From: Streptomyces sp. NBC_00285 | GTDB lineage: Bacteria; Actinomycetota; Actinomycetes; Streptomycetales; Streptomycetaceae | DNA: 64,000 bases | Direction: 5' to 3' | NCBI RefSeq assembly: GCF_036174265.1 | Contig: NZ_CP108055.1 | Location: 3,720,001 to 3,784,000, forward strand | Shown: positions 63,455-64,000 of the stretch, in pieces | Layout of the letters: each line of letters opens with the position of its first letter | Numbering within the stretch: the first letter of the stretch is position 1 | Made by a program: the position numbers and the translations under genes | Notes under the pieces: model-generated | The model's database searches: none | What the model saw: the letters and a program-made list of their open reading frames with translations, nothing else | What the model was told of the DNA's origin: nothing

Positions 63455-64000
63455 GTGGCCAGGACCAAGGAGTTCGATCCCGAGACCGCGCTGCAGGCAG
63501 CCCTGGAGCTGTTCTGGCGGCGCGGCTACGAGGCGACGTCGATGTCCGACCTGGTCGGGCATCTCGGCGTCGGCCGGGCCAGCATCTACGCGACCTTCGG
63601 CAGCAAGCACGAGCTGTACCTGAAGGCACTGGAGCGCTACGACCGGGCGGGGCTCCCGCCGATGCTGCGGGAGCTGTCCCAGCCGGGGCCCGCACTTCCG
63701 GCCGTACGGGCGGTCGTGCGGCGGTACGCCACGGAGGCCGCCGACGGGCAACTGCGCCTGAACGGCTGCATGGTCACCAACGCGGCGGTCGAACTGGCCC
63801 CCCACGACCCGGCCACGGCCCGCCGGGTCGAACGCAACTGGGACCAGTTGGAGACCATGCTGCACTCGGCGCTGGTCCGCGCACAGGCGCAGGGCGAGCT
63901 GTCCGCGGACCGCGACCCGCTCACCCTCGCCCGCATGCTGCTGGTGCTGCTGCAGGGACTGCGGGTCGTCGGCAGGGCGTCACCGGACCCGTCCAGGGTG
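63455..64000 (+). CDS. TetR-family regulator (3' end outside window)
   Basis: GTG at 63455; 182 codons are visible and the frame runs off the right edge. The N-terminal HTH reads TSMSDLVGHLGVGRASIYATFG, preceded by ALELFWRRGYEA, the classic TetR start. The C-terminal part (MVTNAAVELAPHDPATARRV) resembles the regulators of oxidoreductase or efflux genes. Its target is probably its own promoter and a gene beyond the window. Confidence 0.88.
   Translation, partial: MARTKEFDPETALQAALELFWRRGYEATSMSDLVGHLGVGRASIYATFGSKHELYLKALERYDRAGLPPMLRELSQPGPALPAVRAVVRRYATEAADGQLRLNGCMVTNAAVELAPHDPATARRVERNWDQLETMLHSALVRAQAQGELSADRDPLTLARMLLVLLQGLRVVGRASPDPSRV

Noticed and set aside
60296..63865. 1189-residue open frame on the minus strand
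   Set aside because: It is the antisense of nirB/nirD and flanking genes, with composition typical of GC-rich shadow frames. The plus-strand genes have full family motifs.
1..64000. CRISPR arrays, rRNA genes and complete insertion sequences
   Set aside because: No regularly spaced repeats of CRISPR type, no rRNA-like sequence and no transposase with terminal inverted repeats were seen.

Overview
The window is high-GC DNA with GTG/ATG starts, ATGA-type overlaps between operon genes, a principal-like Hrd sigma factor, secreted proteases, a class F sortase and a GlnR-style nitrate assimilation set. All of this points to a Streptomyces or close relative chromosome. Families were recognised by eye from motifs; no database was searched.

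Layout. (1) 3-7891: the end of an incomplete complex I operon, with a His-rich NuoD-like subunit (cut by the left edge) followed by NuoH, J, K, L, M and N, mostly overlapping by 4-8 bases. (2) 8.3-22.2 kb: an accessory, metal-flavoured region. It holds a secreted metalloprotease-like protein, a GNAT protein, several small membrane proteins, a YcnI/DUF1775 copper protein, an NmtR-like ArsR regulator divergent from a His-tailed MFS pump, a 2Fe-2S ferredoxin, a GH18-like lipoprotein, a DUF318-type permease running into a NarL-type response regulator, and a flavin monooxygenase. At least five genes here are frameshifted or truncated, so the region appears to be decaying. (3) 22.5-32.65 kb: a probable integrated element of about 10 kb. 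It holds DUF488, small ORFs and ParB on the minus strand, a block of hairpins, a tight four-gene operon (XRE regulator, ImmA-type metallopeptidase, MAB_1171c/DUF6545 membrane protein, cytochrome P450), a recombinase lacking its catalytic domain, an excisionase-like HTH protein and a tyrosine integrase. An 11-base direct repeat flanks the block, and a tRNA with anticodon CAU lies just beyond the integrase.

(4) 32.7-46.4 kb: conserved chromosome with three tRNAs, an FGGY kinase, a heterodimeric ABC exporter, HrdA-like sigma factor, DnaG primase, a ferredoxin-reductase-like flavoprotein, Dgt dNTPase and a CbiX-like chelatase. (5) 46.6-64 kb: a DUF218 protein, an enoyl-CoA hydratase, an adenylation-domain/ferric-reductase-like pair, assimilatory nitrate reductase, a thermolysin-family protease, a class F sortase with a secreted partner, a CPT-like kinase, and a nitrite reductase operon (flavoprotein, NirB, NirD) followed by a TetR regulator cut by the right edge.

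How parts fit together. NasA reduces nitrate to nitrite and NirBD reduces nitrite to ammonium. The CbiX-like protein could supply siroheme for NirB. Both the nasA and nirB operons are preceded by GTnAC/GAAAC-like boxes at 11-base spacing, as expected for GlnR control. The most interesting candidate system is the XRE-ImmA-MAB_1171c-P450 operon on the element, which has a perfect inverted repeat just upstream that could be its operator.
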